A stretch of 40,372 nt of DNA from Cellulosilyticum sp. (GCA_015058045.1 SVDC01000035.1:1-40372), one strand, 5' to 3'. Shown: positions 25,785 to 35,621, numbered from the stretch's first letter. Translations and numbers: made by a program. Notes: generated from the letters alone by a model not told the origin.

Positions 25785-27149
25785 CTATTTTTGTCGCTTT
25801 TTAAGTACCCAATTGTCTTTATTTTCTTGTTTCGCTCTAGCAATGGCTAAACTATTTTCAGGTACTGTTTTCGTAATAGTAGAACCTGCTGCTGTATAAG
25901 CATTATCCTCTACCGTTACTGGTGAAACAAGATTTGTGTTACAACCAATGAAAGCATTATTTCCAATTGTTGTACGGTGTTTCTTTTGGCCATCATAATT
26001 TACAATAACTGTTCCACATCCAAAATTAACATTTTCACCAACATCAGCATCTCCAATGTATGTTAAGTGAGAAATCTTAGTACCATCTCCAATAGTTGAA
26101 TTCTTAACTTCGACAAAATCTCCTACTTTAATATTCTTGCCTACATGCGAATTTGGTCTAATATAAGCAAATGGTCCTACATGAGTCCCTTCATCTATGA
26201 AACTGTCTGTAAGTACACTGATTTCAATCTCTACATGATCTTTAATAGTCATATTTTTAAGCTTTGAATTGTATCCAATATGACATCCTTCACCAATTAT
26301 TGTTGTTCCTTGTAACATGCAACCTGGCTCAATAATTGTATCTTTACCAATTACAACATCAGCTTCAATATAAGTATTTTCTGGATCTACTAATGTAACA
26401 CCATTAGCCATATGCTTTTCATTAATTCTATTTTTCATTACCTGGGTAACACCAGCTAATTGAATACGTGAGTTGACACCAGCGATATCATCACTTTCAC
26501 TAATCGCAATAGCATCTACACGTTTTCCTTCGTTTAATAAAATTTCGATTGTATCTGTTAAATAGTATTCACCTTGAACATTATTATTATTTAGTTTTGA
26601 AAGTGCATATTTTAATAACTTCCCATCAAAAGTATAAATACCACCATTAATTTCGTTAATTTGTTTTTCTTCTTCTGTTGCATCTTTTTGCTCAACAATT
26701 TTAAGAAGATTACCACTTGCATCACGAACAATTCTGCCATAGCCAGTTGGATCTTCCATCAATGCTGAAAGCACGGTAATAGCATTTTGCTTTTCACGAT
26801 GGAAATCTAACATCGTTTGTAAAGTTTCTTTTGTAATAAGTGGTGTATCTCCACATAACACAATGACTTCATCTGCATCTTCCATAAAGTCTAAGGCTTG
26901 CATCACTGCGTGCCCAGTTCCTAATTGTTCTTTTTGAAGTGCATAACTTACACTATCCCCTAATGTCATCTTTACATCTTCTGCTTTATGACCTACAATA
27001 AGACAAATTTCTTCAACGCCTACACCTTGTGCTGCTAAAATTGGATATTCTACAAGACATTTGCCTAGAACTTTATGAAGTACTTTAGAGCTGTTAGATT
27101 TCATACGCGTTCCTTGGCCAGCCGCTAAAACTAATGCTTTTGTTTTCAT
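25785..27149 (-). CDS. glmU: Bifunctional GlmU (glucosamine-1-phosphate acetyltransferase/UDP-GlcNAc pyrophosphorylase)
   Basis: This 454-residue enzyme makes UDP-N-acetylglucosamine for cell wall synthesis. The N-terminal uridyltransferase domain (about 1-225) has the nucleotide-binding [11 protein letters not shown] (8-18), and CGDTPLI near 99. The C-terminal acetyltransferase domain (about 250-454) is a left-handed beta-helix with hexapeptide repeats and the acetyl-CoA/substrate residues in the [13 protein letters not shown] region. AAAGGAAGATATAGAG precedes the ATG. It is the first gene of the conserved block. A candidate promoter and direct repeats lie within 70 bases upstream. Confidence 0.97.
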   Translation of the reverse strand: MKTKALVLAAGQGTRMKSNSSKVLHKVLGKCLVEYPILAAQGVGVEEICLIVGHKAEDVKMTLGDSVSYALQKEQLGTGHAVMQALDFMEDADEVIVLCGDTPLITKETLQTMLDFHREKQNAITVLSALMEDPTGYGRIVRDASGNLLKIVEQKDATEEEKQINEINGGIYTFDGKLLKYALSKLNNNNVQGEYYLTDTIEILLNEGKRVDAIAISESDDIAGVNSRIQLAGVTQVMKNRINEKHMANGVTLVDPENTYIEADVVIGKDTIIEPGCMLQGTTIIGEGCHIGYNSKLKNMTIKDHVEIEISVLTDSFIDEGTHVGPFAYIRPNSHVGKNIKVGDFVEVKNSTIGDGTKISHLTYIGDADVGENVNFGCGTVIVNYDGQKKHRTTIGNNAFIGCNTNLVSPVTVEDNAYTAAGSTITKTVPENSLAIARAKQENKDNWVLKKRQK

Positions 27150-27188
27150 CTCTATATCTTCCTTTCACTTTGTTTGCGGTTTACCCAC

Positions 27189-27217
27189 ATTGTCTCACTT
27201 TATCAATTTTTGTGCAA
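27189..27217 (-). promoter_or_regulatory. Candidate promoter of glmU
   Basis: On the minus strand TTGCAC (27212-27217), a 17-base spacer and GACAAT (27189-27194). The match is moderate. It overlaps the first of the direct repeats at 27191-27305. Confidence 0.45.
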
Positions 27218-27305
27218 CCTTTTATTTCTATGTCACATTATCAATCTTGTACAACCTTTTTGCTTATACCCACCTTAGCTTTTATGTATTTGTAAAACCT
27301 TTTCC
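27191..27305. repeat. Short imperfect direct repeats upstream of glmU
   Basis: Two units, 27191-27224 and 27231-27261, share the order TGTC, TATCAAT, TTGTnCAACCTTTT; a shorter third (27279-27305) shares only TTGTAAAACCTTTT. They begin 42 bases before glmU. The rest of the 418-base gap 27150-27567 holds the importer terminator and no gene I can support. Confidence 0.5.
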
Positions 27306-27478
27306 TTTAAAACTATATGCAAGCCTATTTATCTTTATTAGCTCCATTCTTTATTATTTTCTTATTATGAGCTTACTGTTCTAACAATATTCCTTCTGTA
27401 TACTTTCATTTCTTAAATTTTTGTACATTTTGTATACAGTATATATATAAAAACTTTCTCTATTAGTCCTAAACAACA

Positions 27479-27537
27479 AAACGCTCCACCCTAATAAACC
27501 GTTTATAGTGAAACGATCTTCCTTAAGCGGAGCATTT
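27479..27537 (-). terminator. Probable terminator of the sugar importer operon
   Basis: On the minus strand AAATGCTCC and GGAGCGTTT pair (one G-U) around an inner CGTTT/AAACG hairpin, followed by TTGTTGTTT. It lies about 30 bases after the last permease stop. Confidence 0.6.
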
Positions 27538-27567
27538 ATCTTTTGTTTTACAGCATATCTTTTATTC

Positions 27568-28596
27568 CTATTTAACTTGATTTTTTTTCTTAGTTGATGC
27601 AATTAATGCTTGAAGGACAATAAAAAAACATAATAGTGCAGATAAAGTGATTCTTACCCACCAGCTAGAAAGAGTTCCCTGTGTTGTAATCAAGCTTGAA
27701 ATCGTACCTTTAATCAGTACACCAAACAATGTACCTACTACTGTTCCAACACCACCACTAAGCAGTGTTCCGCCAATAACAGCCGAAGAAATGGCATCCA
27801 TTTCAAGACCCTTTGCCTGTTCTACGAACCCTGCACAGCTATTTAAGCAAAATAGAAAACCACCTAGACCTGCTAAAAAACCATTTAATACATAAGCTTG
27901 CATTTTAGTCCTTTTAACATTAAGTCCCATCATAATAGCACTTTGTTGGTTCCCACCAATTGCATATAGTTTGCGCCCAAATTTACTATACTTTAGCATA
28001 ATAGTAACTGCTACAACCACCACTAAAGCAATAATAACGGTTGGATAAATATAAGCTGGTATAAAAACACCTTTTTTATTAACAGTACCAAATGGAAGAT
28101 AAATTTTATAGTTAGCCCACTTTAAAAAGAGTTCATTTTTAACAGCAATCATATTGGTACTAATAACCGCGGTTAATCCCCGGCCAAAAAACATCCCTGC
28201 TAATGTAACAATGAAAGGTTGAATTTCTAAATAAGTCACAAGATAGCCTTGGACCATTCCAAATAAGATTCCTATAATAAGTGAAATCCCTACTGCTGCC
28301 CAGGCACTCATACCTTTTTCTTCCATAGCATAAGCTGCAGACATACATACAAGTGCAGTCACAGAACCTACTGAAATATCAATACCTCCTGTAATCATAA
28401 CAATGGTCATTCCACAGGCTATCACAATAAGGCCTGCATTAGAAATAAATAAATTTAAAAACATTTGTGGTTTTGCAAAACCAGAATCATTAAAAATGAT
28501 CATTCCTGCAATATACATGACAGCAAATAATACGATTGTTATCATTAATAGGAATGTATTACTACCTAGTTTATTTTTTGTTTTTATTTTTTCCAT
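27568..28596 (-). CDS. yjfF: Sugar ABC transporter permease, YjfF-like
   Basis: This 342-residue integral membrane protein is a permease of the ribose/galactofuranose ABC family. About 9-10 hydrophobic segments are visible, and the family signature GMTIVMITGGIDISVGSV lies at about residues 61-79. A second conserved block, EMDAISSAVIGGTLLSGGVGT, is near residue 270. It partners with the YtfT-like permease: the two form a heterodimeric channel energised by the YtfR-like ATPase. It follows that gene by 2 bases, so they are translated together. In E. coli the YjfF/YtfT pair imports galactofuranose; the substrate here is inferred from homology. Confidence 0.9.
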   Translation of the reverse strand: MEKIKTKNKLGSNTFLLMITIVLFAVMYIAGMIIFNDSGFAKPQMFLNLFISNAGLIVIACGMTIVMITGGIDISVGSVTALVCMSAAYAMEEKGMSAWAAVGISLIIGILFGMVQGYLVTYLEIQPFIVTLAGMFFGRGLTAVISTNMIAVKNELFLKWANYKIYLPFGTVNKKGVFIPAYIYPTVIIALVVVVAVTIMLKYSKFGRKLYAIGGNQQSAIMMGLNVKRTKMQAYVLNGFLAGLGGFLFCLNSCAGFVEQAKGLEMDAISSAVIGGTLLSGGVGTVVGTLFGVLIKGTISSLITTQGTLSSWWVRITLSALLCFFIVLQALIASTKKKNQVK

Positions 28597-28598
28597 CT

Positions 28599-29681
28599 CT
28601 AATTCCCACCTTCTACTGCTTGTGACTTAGCTGTCTGCCTTTTTATCTTCAGACCTTTTACATATTTTTTAAACACTGGACTTTGGAGTACAACAATGAA
28701 GATGACAACAATTGCCTTATAAACGGGGAGCTGATCTGCTGATACATTCATAGCATATAATGTTGTTGTAAGTGCCTGAATGGTATAAGCACCTATAACG
28801 GAACCCATAAGACTAAACTTACCACCACTTAATAAATTACCTCCTAACGCAACCGCTAAAATAGCATCCATTTCTAAATTTAATCCAATATTATTAGCAT
28901 CCGCTGAATAAATACGACTTGAAGCTACAATGCCTGCCACACCAGCCAATATGCCACAAATGACATAAGTTAAAAATTTAATCATAGAAGAATTGAGTCC
29001 AACCAGTCTTGAGGCTGAACCATTAATTCCTACGCTTTCTATGTATAGTCCTAAAGCTGTCTTCTTAAGTACCAGATAAACAATAATAACTGCTGCTATG
29101 GCAAAGAAAATAGGTGTTGGTATTGGGCATGAACCGATATACCCACCCATTACTTTATAAGTTTCTACACGTACATAAGTAATTTGCCCTTTTGTCACTA
29201 GTTGAGCAATACCACGACCTGCAGTAAATAAAATTAACGTCGCTACCATAGGCTGTATATTTAACCTGGCTACTAAAAAACCATTAAACGCACCACAAAA
29301 TGCAGCACAAACAATCGCAACTATTATGGCAATCCACATTGGATTCATAAATTCATTAGTTGTTACCTGTCCACCAGATAAGATTTGACAACAAACTGCT
29401 CCAGCTACTGCCATAGTTGCACCCACGCTAATATCTTGCCCACCTGAAGCTGCTGTCACAAGTGTCATCCCAATTGCTACAATAACTAGCTCAGATGCAC
29501 GATTAACCACATCCACTAAATAACCATATAATACGCCATTATTCATAGAAATCTTAAAGAAATCTGGTGTCTCAAGGACATTAATCAAAAGTACAACAAT
29601 AAGACATATAATGGGCATAAACAACTGGTGTCCTGTTGCCTTCCTCATATCAAACTTTGTTTTTTCTACCTGTTTATTCAT
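28599..29681 (-). CDS. ytfT: Sugar ABC transporter permease, YtfT-like
   Basis: This 360-residue membrane permease is a paralogue of its downstream neighbour. The signature VIAIGMTLVTAASGGQDISVGAT lies near residues 70-90 (shortened to its key GGQDISVGA), and EMDAILAVALGGNLLSGGK near 285. About 9-10 membrane segments are visible. I chose the ATG at 29681, because GGAGGTGA lies 8 bases upstream; an in-frame GTG four codons earlier sits inside that ribosome site. The start overlaps the ATPase gene stop by 8 bases. It forms the channel of a galactofuranose-type importer with the YjfF-like protein. Confidence 0.9.
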   Translation of the reverse strand: MNKQVEKTKFDMRKATGHQLFMPIICLIVVLLINVLETPDFFKISMNNGVLYGYLVDVVNRASELVIVAIGMTLVTAASGGQDISVGATMAVAGAVCCQILSGGQVTTNEFMNPMWIAIIVAIVCAAFCGAFNGFLVARLNIQPMVATLILFTAGRGIAQLVTKGQITYVRVETYKVMGGYIGSCPIPTPIFFAIAAVIIVYLVLKKTALGLYIESVGINGSASRLVGLNSSMIKFLTYVICGILAGVAGIVASSRIYSADANNIGLNLEMDAILAVALGGNLLSGGKFSLMGSVIGAYTIQALTTTLYAMNVSADQLPVYKAIVVIFIVVLQSPVFKKYVKGLKIKRQTAKSQAVEGGN

Positions 29682-31197
29682 CTGCCCTATCACCTCCTGC
29701 TATTGTCTCCATGATCTTTTCTTGTGTAAGATCTTCGCCAGTAATCTCTCCTACTTTTTTACCATCTCTAAGTACTGCCATTCTAGAACAAGTACGAAGC
29801 ATTTCTTCAACTTCCGATGAAATAAAAGTTACTGCTTTCCCTTCATCTGCTAACTTTAAGACTAGCTTTTGAATTTCTGTCTTTGTTCCTATATCAATTC
29901 CTCTTGTTGGTTCATCTAATATAAGATACTGTGGATTGGTTAGTAGCCATCTACCGATAATAACCTTCTGCTGATTTCCACCTGATAAGCTTTTAATCGG
30001 TGTTTCTCTACTGGCAGTTTTAATTTGTAATATGTCAATAAATTGATCTGCTGCTTCTTCCATTTCCTTACGACTCATTGGTTTAAATAACCCTCTTTTA
30101 GCCTGCATTGCTATAATAATATTTTCACGTACAGAAAGATCTGACAAAATCCCATCTCTTTTTCTGTCCTCTGGTAAATAAGCCATTCCAGCCTTCATAG
30201 CATCTAACGGTGTATTAATCTTTACTTCCTTACCAAGCACTTTCACTGTACCTGTCTCTGCTTTATCCGCACCATAAATTGCTCTTACTAGTTCAGAGCG
30301 ACCTGAACCAAGAAGTCCTGTTAGTCCAACAACCTCTCCTTTGTTAATAGTGAAATCAAAAGGCTTAATGGTCCCTCTATGGCTTACACCTTCTGCTTCA
30401 ATAACAGGTTCTACTGCTTGTTGTTTTATCTTTCTGTCACTCTTAATATCTGCAAGGTCATCAAAATCTTTACCCATCATTTTCGCAACTAACATAACTC
30501 TTGGTAATTTGCTAACTTCAAATTCTCCTACCAATTCACCATTTCTTAAAACCGTAATCCTATCACAAACTTCATATACCTGCTCCAAAAAGTGTGTTAC
30601 AAAGATAATGCCTACGCCTTCACTTTTTAATCGACGCATTAGAACAAATAATTTGCCAACTTCTTCTTCATCTAATGATGAGGTAGGTTCATCCAATATT
30701 AATACTTTACACTTCATATCTACTGCCCTAGCAATTGCAATCATTTGTTGAATAGCTAATGAGCATTCCTCAAGCATTCTCATTGGTGATACATCAATAT
30801 CTAAGTCTTTCAAAAGCTCTTCTGATTTCTTATTCATTGTTTTCCAATCAATCATCCCATATTTTCTTGGTTCTCTGCCAATAAACAAATTTTCTGCTAC
30901 GGTAAGATTGGGACATAGGTTGACTTCTTGATACACTGTACTAATCCCATTTTTTTGTGCATCCTGTGGGGAATGATTAATAATCTTTTCTTTACATCCA
31001 TCCATATGGATATCACCTGACTCAAACTCATACACACCTGTTAATACTTTTATAAGTGTGGATTTACCTGCACCATTTTCCCCCATTAAAGCATGAATTT
31101 CACCTTTTCGTAATTTAAAATCAACATGTGATAGTGCCCTAACACCCGGGAACTCCTTACTAATATTTTTCATGAATAATACTATATTTTTTTCCAT
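29674..31197 (-). CDS. ytfR: Sugar ABC transporter ATP-binding protein, YtfR-like
   Basis: This 507-residue protein has two fused ATPase domains, as in RbsA/MglA/YtfR. The first has Walker A GENGAGKST (39-47), a degenerate signature (CSLAIQQMI) and Walker B LILDEPTSSLDEEE. The second has a degenerate Walker A GLLGSGRSE, the signature LSGGNQQKV and Walker B LILDEPTRGIDIGTK. The ATG at 31197 is preferred: TAGGTGA is 8 bases upstream and a GTG four codons earlier lies in that site. It energises import of a sugar. The gene overlaps the downstream permease by 8 bases. Confidence 0.93.
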   Translation of the reverse strand: MEKNIVLFMKNISKEFPGVRALSHVDFKLRKGEIHALMGENGAGKSTLIKVLTGVYEFESGDIHMDGCKEKIINHSPQDAQKNGISTVYQEVNLCPNLTVAENLFIGREPRKYGMIDWKTMNKKSEELLKDLDIDVSPMRMLEECSLAIQQMIAIARAVDMKCKVLILDEPTSSLDEEEVGKLFVLMRRLKSEGVGIIFVTHFLEQVYEVCDRITVLRNGELVGEFEVSKLPRVMLVAKMMGKDFDDLADIKSDRKIKQQAVEPVIEAEGVSHRGTIKPFDFTINKGEVVGLTGLLGSGRSELVRAIYGADKAETGTVKVLGKEVKINTPLDAMKAGMAYLPEDRKRDGILSDLSVRENIIIAMQAKRGLFKPMSRKEMEEAADQFIDILQIKTASRETPIKSLSGGNQQKVIIGRWLLTNPQYLILDEPTRGIDIGTKTEIQKLVLKLADEGKAVTFISSEVEEMLRTCSRMAVLRDGKKVGEITGEDLTQEKIMETIAGGDRADE

Positions 31198-31267
31198 TTT
31201 ATGCGTCACCTACTTTCTCATACACCACTCTATCTTCTGCTTGTTACCTATAATTTGAGTCAAAAAT

Positions 31268-31308
31268 AGCGCGATACAGCAAATCATAAGACTTTTCCAT
31301 ATCGCGCT
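31268..31308 (-). terminator. Hairpin/partial terminator between binding protein and ATPase genes
   Basis: On the minus strand AGCGCGATA and TATCGCGCT form a 9-bp GC-rich stem with a 23-base loop, followed by ATTTTTGA. It lies between the ytfQ-like and ytfR-like genes of one operon and could reduce read-through or protect the upstream mRNA. Confidence 0.6.
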
Positions 31309-31350
31309 GCTTTTAGGCATTAACCTTATTTATATTTCTAGCGTCTTATA

Positions 31351-32409
31351 TTAATAAGCTCTCTTAGCAATAACATCCTCTGTTACATAGGTTACACTAC
31401 TTTCTGTGCCATCTACTGTAATAGATTTTACAGAATCTACACCAGCGAAAATTTCTTCATCTACATATTGAAGTTTATCTGGTGTTTCACCTGCTTCTAA
31501 TTTCTTAATAATTTCTTCTACACGTGGACCATGTAATGGGTTACATTCTGTATTACAGATAATTTTTCCATTTAATACATCTGTAAGACCTGCATTAGTT
31601 GAGTCAAATGACATCACTAAAATATCACCATCTGGACCAACGGTTTTACCCGCTGCTTCAATCGCATCAACTGCTCCGAACGCTTCATTATCATTTTCAC
31701 AGTAAACGATATCAATGTCATCACCATATTGTTTAAGCATAGACTCCATAACTTCTTGACCTTTTGCTTGCGTAAATTCACCTGTTTCAGCTGCAAGTAA
31801 TGTCCAGTTACTATGTGAATCAACAGCTGCCTCTAGTCCTGCTGTACGTCCGATTTGAGCAGATGCACCAATTGTTCCTTGAATATCTACGATACCAATA
31901 TCTTCACTATCACGCCCTGCTGCTTTTAAGTATTCATCTAACCATGCAGCAGCTTTTTTACCTTCAAGTTCAAAGTTTGATCCTACCCATGCCGTAAATA
32001 AACTATCATCTGATACATTAACCATACGGTCAACAATGATGACCGGAATAGCTGCATCCTTTGCTTCTTGAAGAACTGTATCCCATCCAGTCTCTGTAAC
32101 TGGTGCTAATACAATATAATCCACTTCTTGTTGAATAAAGTTTCTGATGGCAGCAATTTGATTTTCTTGTTTTTGCTGTGCATCATCAAAAATGAGTTCA
32201 TATCCATTTGCTTCACTAAAAGTTTCTTTCATAGAAGATGAGTTTGCTGTACGCCAATCAGATTCAGCTCCTACTTGAGAAAAACCAACTGTAATTGAAC
32301 CAGTACTATTAGAGGAAGCTTCTTTACCACCGCCTCCATTAGTGCTACATCCTACCATCCCCATTACCATACATGCTGCTACTAATGCCGTAAGTAATTT
32401 TCTTTTCAT
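31351..32409 (-). CDS. ytfQ: Sugar-binding lipoprotein of a YtfQ-type (galactofuranose) importer
   Basis: This 352-residue extracellular solute-binding protein starts with a lipoprotein signal (hydrophobic 5-19, lipobox GMVGC with Cys21), then a Gly/Ser linker. The mature domain begins TVGFSQVGAESDWRTA and contains QQKQENQIAAIRNFI and LAPVTETGWD, which line up with E. coli YtfQ, a galactofuranose-binding protein; the fold is the periplasmic-binding type I class. AAGGGGGATGTAAAG precedes the ATG. It is the first gene of the importer operon, separated from the ATPase gene by a hairpin. No strong promoter is visible in the 160-base gap upstream, consistent with an activator-dependent promoter. 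Confidence 0.92.
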   Translation of the reverse strand: MKRKLLTALVAACMVMGMVGCSTNGGGGKEASSNSTGSITVGFSQVGAESDWRTANSSSMKETFSEANGYELIFDDAQQKQENQIAAIRNFIQQEVDYIVLAPVTETGWDTVLQEAKDAAIPVIIVDRMVNVSDDSLFTAWVGSNFELEGKKAAAWLDEYLKAAGRDSEDIGIVDIQGTIGASAQIGRTAGLEAAVDSHSNWTLLAAETGEFTQAKGQEVMESMLKQYGDDIDIVYCENDNEAFGAVDAIEAAGKTVGPDGDILVMSFDSTNAGLTDVLNGKIICNTECNPLHGPRVEEIIKKLEAGETPDKLQYVDEEIFAGVDSVKSITVDGTESSVTYVTEDVIAKRAY

Positions 32410-32569
32410 CTTTACATCCCCCTTATGTATTGATTACTTTTACCATTTATATCCTATATATTATCGCTTTCTTTAGTGAAATTCTATAAACTTTTTTATC
32501 TAATTAGTTTGTTTTCTTATCCAATTCTTTTATTTCTATCCATTTTGTTATATTTTTTTATCCTTTAAG

Positions 32570-33994
32570 TTAAATATTTCTTGGGACAAGTACCTCCACC
32601 CTTACCCCCTGACCATAAACCGAATCTAAACGAATACCATAAGCTTCACCAAAATATAATTTTAAACGCCCTTGTACGGCTGCAAGACCAAACCCAACTT
32701 TCTCACCACCATTTAGGCCACCTCTAACCTGCTCCAATTGTAACTGATTCATTCCAATGCCATTATCTTCAACCACAATGCATAATCCCTCTTCTACCTC
32801 CATACAAGTAATTTTTATCATTCCTTGTCCTCTTTTTTCTTTAACACCATGATATAGTGCATTTTCAACTAGAGGTTGAAGCGTTAGTTTAGGCAATTTC
32901 ACCTCGCTCATTTCCTTAGGCAAATGGATTTCATAGTCTAATATATCTCGATAACGTACCTGCTGAATATCGAGATAACTTTTAGTGTGCCTAATTTCTT
33001 CATTAAGTGAAATGACATCCTCTCCTTTTGATAAAGCTGTCCTAAAAAATACAGATAGATTAGTCAACATTTCAATAGCCTGGCTATTATTCTCTGCTTC
33101 TACCATCCAAATAATTGTATCCAGGGTATTATATAAAAAATGAGGATTAATTTGTGCTTGTAATAACTGAAGCTGAGTTTTATGCTGCCGTTTTTCTTCT
33201 TCCTTTACATCTTCCAAAAGCAGTTTAATCTGTTTTGCCATTTGCTGAATACCATCTTCTAAAAGGGCAATTTCAAAGTCTTTAGATTCTACCGCTTCTA
33301 TTTCAAAATTTCCCATTCCCACTGCATTAACGCTTTCACACAACTTACCAATAGGCTCTGTAATGCGTTTGGTAAATTTAAATGAACGGTTTAAAATCAA
33401 AAGAATCATTAAAGAAACCATCATCCCTACTAAGATGACAAGTCGAATGATATTCCCCATCATTTGCTTTTCAATTTCAGCTAAATAGCCTGCTTCATAA
33501 TAAATATAATCCATCATTTTTTCTTGTATTAAATTGGTTAGCACATAAATATTCTTTTCTAGTTGTTGTTTTCTGCTATCGTAACTTTTAGTTTCCTCAA
33601 GATTATACATTTTCTCTTCCAAGTTTTCGCAGTAGTCTACCATATTCCGAATAGCCTGTTTACTTTCTTTTCTAGTCGTGGTATTCTGTAAATCTTTTGC
33701 AAGTGCAATAGCCTGTTCCACATCTTCTATAGGCAAGGCAAGTTGCTCTTTACTTCCTACCATATAATGGTACATCTTCAAATCCATACTCTCCTTAAAA
33801 TGAATATTAAATTGACTACTGATGTTCACATTATGTGTAATGACCAAATTTTTTCTAACATACCACCCTAAAAACAGCATAATCATGATAATACAAATTG
33901 CCAGTGGGATTATAAGAGAAATCATCATATAGCGTAGCTTCTTACTTAAACTAAGGGACTGATACCAGCTATTATATATTTGTATCATTCTCAT
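32570..33994 (-). CDS. YesM-type sensor histidine kinase
   Basis: This 474-residue membrane kinase has two hydrophobic segments (about 25-45 and 185-207) that flank an extracytoplasmic sensor region of about 140 residues. A HAMP-like linker follows (TKRITEPIGKLCESVN), then a coiled helix with the phosphorylatable His285 in QINPHFLYNTL, and an ATPase domain with LVENALYHG (about 376-384), DNGIGM (about 411) and GFGLAAV. This is the LytS/YesM family. The ATG at 33994 is chosen because GGGGGAGAA lies just upstream; longer in-frame starts run back into the response regulator. It overlaps that gene by 23 bases and the sugar importer follows, so it probably senses the imported sugar or a related glycan. 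Confidence 0.93.
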   Translation of the reverse strand: MRMIQIYNSWYQSLSLSKKLRYMMISLIIPLAICIIMIMLFLGWYVRKNLVITHNVNISSQFNIHFKESMDLKMYHYMVGSKEQLALPIEDVEQAIALAKDLQNTTTRKESKQAIRNMVDYCENLEEKMYNLEETKSYDSRKQQLEKNIYVLTNLIQEKMMDYIYYEAGYLAEIEKQMMGNIIRLVILVGMMVSLMILLILNRSFKFTKRITEPIGKLCESVNAVGMGNFEIEAVESKDFEIALLEDGIQQMAKQIKLLLEDVKEEEKRQHKTQLQLLQAQINPHFLYNTLDTIIWMVEAENNSQAIEMLTNLSVFFRTALSKGEDVISLNEEIRHTKSYLDIQQVRYRDILDYEIHLPKEMSEVKLPKLTLQPLVENALYHGVKEKRGQGMIKITCMEVEEGLCIVVEDNGIGMNQLQLEQVRGGLNGGEKVGFGLAAVQGRLKLYFGEAYGIRLDSVYGQGVRVEVLVPRNI

Positions 33995-35621
33995 TTTTAT
34001 TCTCCCCCTGACTTCGATAAGCACTTGGTGTACACCCTTGGGTCTTTTTAAATAAAAAACTAAAATAATGAGCATCCTTATATCCTATCTCTAATGCAAT
34101 CTCCCCTGAACGCTTATCCGTACAACGTAATAACTCTTTCGCCTTCTGCATACGTAGCCCCGTTAGATATTCAATAAAGGTTTGTTTCATTTCCTGACTA
34201 AATAATGCACTAAAATGATTAGCACTTACATTGGCTACACAAGCAATCTTATTAAGTGATAAAGACTCATCCGAAAAATTCTCTTTCATATATTGTACTG
34301 CTGTTTGTATAAGATGCTTGTATCTTCCTCTAGAATTTTCTTCTCTTAACATAATTGCTTTCTTTAAGACATTGGCAATCTGCTGTTGGGGACAGCTCCC
34401 CTGTTCTATATTATCACTACAGATATACTTTAGCTCTCCCTCAACTTGCTTGATGTCATAACCCAATTTCTGAATAAAAGATACCGTAGAAAAATACACA
34501 TTTAACATCATATATTGCCTGAATAATCTAGATCGTAATGCCTCTTCTCCGATAAGCTGAATATAATTCTTAGTAAAACCCTCTATCTCATCTTCTAAAC
34601 CATTACATAGAAAATGACGGATAATATCTGGATTCATAGCATCAATATCAATGTTCTCTAAGTTCATACGTTCTTCATTTTGTTTGAGTGTTTCCTGATA
34701 TTTTTCATAGGAAAAGATATGAGAATAACCCATATAGCGAAAAGCAAATGATTTCATAGCTATTTTATAACATCTATCTAATTGACTAAGTCTTTCAACA
34801 GGTTCTCCTGCACAGACAAACCATTCAATCTTTCCTTCCTGCCTCTCGAAAATTTTTTGAAGTCTACTCATACACTCTTCGGTTAAACATTGAATCCGTC
34901 CCCTTTCGCCCTTAACCAAAACGGCATAACTAAACATTTGATTACGAAATAATAAGTAATCTTTGCTTTTCTGAAAAACTATGTCGATGATTTCCAATAT
35001 ATCTGCTGTATTTTGAGAATAAGAATCTCCTATCATTTCATTCACTTTATCTGAGCCTATGGAAAAAAGCACTAAATTATAGCATTCTGCCATAATGCTA
35101 AGCTGAAGTTGCTGTGCTTTCTCATATACTTTTTGAAGCTCTTTTTCTTCTGATACTAACATTTCAAAAAAATCTCTTCTAGAATTCTTTTCGTAAGACT
35201 TAATCTCCTTTTGAAATTTTTCATAGTAGTTTTTTTGGGCATTTTCCTTATCATACTTCTCTCTAATATTTTGTAATACTTCAATAAAAGATGCTTTACT
35301 AATAGGTTTTAATATGTACTGCTCTACACCTAAGTTAATAGCTTGTCTTGCATATTCAAAATCATCATGTCCACTCACGATAATAATTTTAGTCTCTGGC
35401 AATTCATTCATGACTAACCTACTTAAAGTTAGTCCATCCATAAAGGGCATTTTTATATCTGTAATTAAAAGATCTGGTTTTAATTTTTGAATAAGAGGTA
35501 ATGCCATCTCCCCATCTTTAGCCTCTCCTACTAATTCAAAACCATATTCTCCCCATGGAACCATCTTTTGAATTGCATCTCTAATGACAATCTCATCTTC
35601 TACTAAAAATACGCTTATCAT
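33972..35621 (-). CDS. YesN-type response regulator with AraC DNA-binding domain
   Basis: This 549-residue cytoplasmic regulator pairs with the kinase downstream. The receiver domain (1-120) has acidic residues Glu8/Asp9/Glu10, the phosphoacceptor Asp55 (LLITDIKMP) and a Lys in ILKPI near 106. A long middle region (about 130-430) is of the kind common to YesN proteins and unassigned. The C-terminal AraC/XylS double helix-turn-helix spans about 440-545 (LSLNKIACVANVSANHFS, IALEIGYKDAHYFSFLFK). It very likely activates the ytfQ-type operon. A GAGGGTGG ribosome site precedes the ATG. A 188-base gap upstream shows a minus-strand TATAAT but a weak -35. Confidence 0.95.
   Translation of the reverse strand: MISVFLVEDEIVIRDAIQKMVPWGEYGFELVGEAKDGEMALPLIQKLKPDLLITDIKMPFMDGLTLSRLVMNELPETKIIIVSGHDDFEYARQAINLGVEQYILKPISKASFIEVLQNIREKYDKENAQKNYYEKFQKEIKSYEKNSRRDFFEMLVSEEKELQKVYEKAQQLQLSIMAECYNLVLFSIGSDKVNEMIGDSYSQNTADILEIIDIVFQKSKDYLLFRNQMFSYAVLVKGERGRIQCLTEECMSRLQKIFERQEGKIEWFVCAGEPVERLSQLDRCYKIAMKSFAFRYMGYSHIFSYEKYQETLKQNEERMNLENIDIDAMNPDIIRHFLCNGLEDEIEGFTKNYIQLIGEEALRSRLFRQYMMLNVYFSTVSFIQKLGYDIKQVEGELKYICSDNIEQGSCPQQQIANVLKKAIMLREENSRGRYKHLIQTAVQYMKENFSDESLSLNKIACVANVSANHFSALFSQEMKQTFIEYLTGLRMQKAKELLRCTDKRSGEIALEIGYKDAHYFSFLFKKTQGCTPSAYRSQGENKNENDTNI

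Noticed and set aside
25691-25843. 51-codon N-terminal extension of prs, running back into glmU
   Set aside because: It overlaps the glmU 3' end and the prs promoter, and PRPP synthetases start at MIRNYTDIK-like sequence; the ATG at 25690 has AAGGAGG.
27381-27602. 73-codon open frame downstream of the sugar permease
   Set aside because: It overlaps the permease end and the probable operon terminator, has no ribosome site and reads as low-complexity.
33995-34075. Longer kinase start
   Set aside because: It would lie inside the response regulator gene and lacks a ribosome site; the ATG at 33994 has GGGGGAG.
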